Shown here one piece after another: positions 63,352 to 64,000 of a stretch of 64,000 nt of DNA. Below the pieces are notes generated by a model that saw nothing but the letters and a program-made list of their open reading frames with translations, was not told the origin of the DNA and did no database searches. The stretch lies in contig CP076355.1 in NCBI GenBank assembly GCA_018798825.1, positions 1,208,001 through 1,272,000 on the forward strand. The letters are read 5' to 3'. Source of the DNA: Ochrobactrum sp. BTU1 (GTDB lineage: Bacteria > Pseudomonadota > Alphaproteobacteria > Rhizobiales > Rhizobiaceae). The translations under genes and the position numbers were made by a program. Within the stretch, counting starts at the first letter, position 1, and each line of letters opens with the position of its first letter.

Positions 63352-64000
63352 TCAGCCCTCCCGCTTTTTCAGTCGTGGATCGAGCGTATCGCGCGCTGCG
63401 TCACCCAAAAGATTGATCGACAAAACACAGAGTGTCAGTAGAACACCCGGCCAAAGCACGATCGATGGTTTGATGCGGAAGAATTGTCGCCCTTCAGCCA
63501 TGATATTGCCCCAGGTGGGAATCTCGGTGCTGATGCCAGCCCCAAGAAACGAGAGGATTGCTTCAGTAAGGATTGCGGAAGCCACAATATATGTGCCCTG
63601 CACAATCAATGGCGCCATTGTATTTGGCAGAAGATGCCGGAACAGAATTTTTGGTGTGCTCGAGCCAAGAGCAAGCGCCGCTTCGACATATGGTTCTTCA
63701 CGCGCTGTCAGAATGACAGATCGTACCAGACGTACAACGCGGGGAATTTCTGGAATAGTGATCGCTATGATGACAGAACCAATGGATGGACCGTTGAGCG
63801 CTACCAGAGCAATCGCAATCAGGATCGATGGCATGGCCATCAGGGCATCCATCATTCGCATGATGATTGCGTCCGCCGTACGGAAGAAGCCGGCAATAAG
63901 GCCGATAATAACTCCGATCCCAATGGAACTTGCAGCTGCGAGAAGGCCAATTAGCAGTGAAATACGCCCGCCGAGAATCATGCGTGAAAACAGATCGCGA
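63352..64000 (-). CDS. Dipeptide-type ABC transporter permease (DppC-like), cut by right edge
   Basis: The frame is open to the window edge. Beyond the internal ATG at 63981 it continues as RDLFSR, which matches the GRDxxSR motif before the first core membrane segments in DppC proteins, so the N-terminus lies outside. The visible 216 residues include GGRISLLIGLLAAASSIGIG and the EAA loop ALALGSSTPKILFRHLLPNTMAPL, and end in SINLLGDAARDTLDPRLKKR, all characteristic. It is upstream of the fused ATPase in the same operon; the partner DppB and binding protein should lie to the right of the window. Confidence 0.9.
   Translation of the reverse strand, partial: RDLFSRMILGGRISLLIGLLAAASSIGIGVIIGLIAGFFRTADAIIMRMMDALMAMPSILIAIALVALNGPSIGSVIIAITIPEIPRVVRLVRSVILTAREEPYVEAALALGSSTPKILFRHLLPNTMAPLIVQGTYIVASAILTEAILSFLGAGISTEIPTWGNIMAEGRQFFRIKPSIVLWPGVLLTLCVLSINLLGDAARDTLDPRLKKREG

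Noticed and set aside
1..64000. CRISPR arrays, tRNA or rRNA genes, insertion sequences, prophage
   Set aside because: No regularly spaced repeats, no cloverleaf-like conserved tRNA segments, no transposase or integrase motifs and no phage structural genes were seen.

Overview
The window looks like a secondary-chromosome or accessory catabolic stretch of an alphaproteobacterium of the Rhizobiales, most likely Brucella/Ochrobactrum. This is inferred from the gene families and from the rhizobial-type ehu/eut ectoine genes; no rRNA or other marker gene is present to prove it. I saw no insertion sequence, prophage, tRNA, rRNA or CRISPR array. Most of the 64 kb is a chain of substrate-specific uptake and degradation islands, nearly every one with its own regulator.

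Layout. (1) 1-1821: the 5' end of an exported protein cut by the left edge, an AT-rich gene-poor kilobase, and a small lipoprotein. (2) 1979-11374: taurine island. A MocR-type regulator (TauR) is divergent from tauABC, a tauXY-like taurine dehydrogenase pair, xsc and pta, giving taurine -> sulfoacetaldehyde -> acetyl phosphate + sulfite -> acetyl-CoA. (3) 11561-15911: small envelope and stress-type proteins, including a HdeD-like membrane domain fused to a papain-like domain, and an orphan haem-binding protein. (4) 16018-25906: probable (hydroxy)proline peptide island: alpha-ketoglutarate semialdehyde dehydrogenase, a pyrroline-2-carboxylate-reductase-type enzyme, a DHDPS-family deaminase, a GntR regulator, an M24 peptidase and a ferric-type ABC transporter. 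(5) 26341-32415: a chaperone-usher pilus operon of the spore-coat-U (Csu) type, followed by a small His-rich ORF and a GAF-LytTR regulator.

(6) 32584-45156: complete ectoine degradation island. doeX-doeC-doeD run on the minus strand; eutB-eutC-doeA-doeB-ehuBCDA run on the plus strand; the MocR regulator enuR closes the island. eutA is not present. (7) 45157-46834: decayed sequence and a TetR regulator of RutR type. (8) 47077-56106: an eight-gene operon behind two RutR-like operators. It encodes a UNG-like protein, a GMC oxidoreductase, a NIPSNAP protein, a BMP-type (nucleoside) ABC transporter and an amidohydrolase. I consider this the least explained and most interesting system here, possibly nucleoside or modified-base catabolism that has recruited a uracil-DNA-glycosylase fold. 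(9) 56592-64000: a small exported protein, then a minus-strand operon (entering from the right edge) for a dipeptide-type ABC transporter, two M20 amidohydrolases and a cytoplasmic penicillin-acylase-family enzyme, probably for N-acyl amino acids or peptides.

Many operons use stop-start overlaps (ATGA, GTGA, TGATG), and several transporter or catabolic operons carry internal hairpins that could set unequal expression of neighbouring genes.
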